Source of the DNA: Romboutsia faecis
GTDB lineage: Bacteria; Bacillota; Clostridia; Peptostreptococcales; Peptostreptococcaceae
DNA: 64,000 nt
Assembly: GCF_014323405.1 (NCBI RefSeq)
Contig: NZ_JACRWE010000005.1
Coordinates: 1 to 64,000 of the forward strand
Direction: 5' to 3'
Shown: piece after piece, positions 63,241 through 64,000 of the stretch
Layout: every line of letters starts with the position of its first letter
Numbering within the stretch: position 1 is the stretch's first letter
Program-made: the position numbers and the translations under genes
The notes under the pieces: generated by a model
Database searches by the model: none
The model's input: only the letters and a program-made list of their open reading frames with translations
Told to the model about the DNA's origin: nothing

Positions 63241-63282
63241 TGTCGAAAAAAGTTTGTTATATTAATTATATTTTAGTATAAT
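63241..63282 (+). promoter_or_regulatory. Promoter of the ABC ATPase gene with Spo0A-box-like sequence
   Basis: -35 TTGTTA (63254-63259), 17-base spacer, -10 TATAAT (63277-63282). TGTCGAA, the core of a Spo0A box, lies at 63241-63247 just upstream of the -35. The ~190 bases between the terminator and this promoter hold no gene that I see. Confidence 0.65.
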
Positions 63283-63323
63283 AAAGAGTACTGATTATTA
63301 AATAAGGAGGCTAGCAAAGGGCG

Positions 63324-64000
63324 ATGAATAATAGTAATGTTGATTACAGTCAAAAAGTTGTTGAAATGAAAAAAATAACTAAAAAGTTCGGAAACTTCGT
63401 AGCAAATGACAACATAGATTTGACTGTACATAAAGGAGAAGTACATGCTCTTTTAGGTGAAAATGGAGCAGGAAAATCTACATTGATGAATATATTATAT
63501 GGTTTATACCAGCCTACGTCTGGAGAAATACATATAAATGAAAAATTAGTAAATATAGATAACCCAAATATAGCTATAGAAAATGGGATAGGAATGGTTC
63601 ATCAACATTTCATGCTTGTACAGCCATTTACAGTAGCTCAAAATATAATATTAGGTACTGAACCAGTAAAAGGTTTAGGTGCAGTTAATATGAAGAAAGC
63701 TATTGAAGATGTTAAAGAGTTATCAGAAAAGTATGGTTTATATGTAGACCCAACTGCAAAGGTAGAAGACATAACAGTTGGTATGCAACAAAGAGTTGAA
63801 ATATTAAAGGCTTTATATAGAGGAGCAGAAATATTAATACTAGATGAACCTACAGCAGTTCTTACACCTCAAGAAATAAATGAACTTATGCAAATTATAA
63901 GAAATTTAACTAAAGAAGGTAAATCAGTAATAATAATAACTCATAAATTAAAAGAAATAAAAGCTGCTGCAGATTACTGTACTATTATAAGAAGAGGTAA
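63324..64000 (+). CDS. ABC transporter ATP-binding protein, nucleoside/BMP-associated type (partial)
   Basis: The first 225 codons lie in the window; the gene runs past the end. Walker A GENGAGKST, Q-loop MVHQHFMLV, the signature region TVGMQQRVEI, Walker B LILDEPTAVLTP and the switch His in ITHKLKE are present. The MVHQHFML pattern and the V-G-M-Q signature are typical of the two-domain ATPases that go with BMP lipoproteins and Rbs-like permeases (nucleoside uptake). GGAGG lies 13 bases before the ATG, so the start is likely but the spacing is long. Confidence 0.92.
   Translation, partial: MNNSNVDYSQKVVEMKKITKKFGNFVANDNIDLTVHKGEVHALLGENGAGKSTLMNILYGLYQPTSGEIHINEKLVNIDNPNIAIENGIGMVHQHFMLVQPFTVAQNIILGTEPVKGLGAVNMKKAIEDVKELSEKYGLYVDPTAKVEDITVGMQQRVEILKALYRGAEILILDEPTAVLTPQEINELMQIIRNLTKEGKSVIIITHKLKEIKAAADYCTIIRRG

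Overview
The window comes from the chromosome of a low-GC, spore-forming anaerobic firmicute. It most resembles the Peptostreptococcaceae (the Clostridioides difficile / Paraclostridium / Paeniclostridium / Romboutsia group). The pointers are very AT-rich DNA, strong GGAGG-type ribosome binding sites, the spore cortex hydrolase SleC beside PrsW, a fused AdhE, and the gene order cbiQ-cbiO ... pcrA, which I recall from C. difficile. The genus cannot be fixed from the window alone. There is no prophage, insertion sequence or CRISPR array. Most genes run on the + strand, away from an rRNA operon whose 23S end and 5S gene open the window.

Layout. 1-425: end of an rRNA operon and its terminator. 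0.5-12 kb: a MoxR/VWA pair, a cobalamin riboswitch driving cbiQ-cbiO, an orphan BMP lipoprotein, and a five-gene peptide/nickel-type ABC importer whose last ATPase carries a histidine-rich tail. This stretch looks like a cobalt/nickel acquisition neighbourhood. 12-31.8 kb: housekeeping genes (pcrA, M18 aminopeptidase, patatin, cyclophilin, CBS-type pyrophosphatase, adhE, a small alarmone synthetase, metallophosphoesterase, fructose-bisphosphate aldolase) and several hypotheticals. 31.9-35 kb: rRNA modification enzymes and a HAD phosphatase. 35-41 kb: a potassium locus with a short KdpD-like kinase, a KdpE-like regulator, two TrkA/KtrA-like proteins and TrkH. Two copies of an identically spaced operator flank the regulator genes. 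41-51 kb: a duplicated DUF3298 protein, sleC, prsW, a stand-alone HEPN protein like the C-terminal half of Csm6, two tandem signal peptidases, a TIM-barrel isomerase, a uridine-kinase-like protein, glutaminase and an ArsR-like regulator. 51-60.4 kb: DNA repair and tRNA genes (nfo, nth, queG, trmL), a RusA-like resolvase, a LonB-type protease, a VanW protein and DegV. 60.4-64 kb: two BMP nucleoside-binding lipoproteins and the start of their ABC ATPase, cut by the window end.

How it fits together. The B12 riboswitch, the CbiQO pair and the histidine-tailed importer suggest coordinated Co/Ni/B12 supply; the MoxR/VWA pair next to them may be a metalloenzyme activator. In the K+ locus, KdpDE-like sensing is wired to Trk/Ktr uptake instead of a Kdp pump. 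The points most worth checking are the orphan Csm6-like HEPN protein, the repeated K+-locus operator, the 34-codon ORF between the B12 riboswitch and cbiQ, two candidate structured or small RNAs (about 18.0-18.2 kb and 35.04-35.20 kb), and the MoxR/VWA pair.
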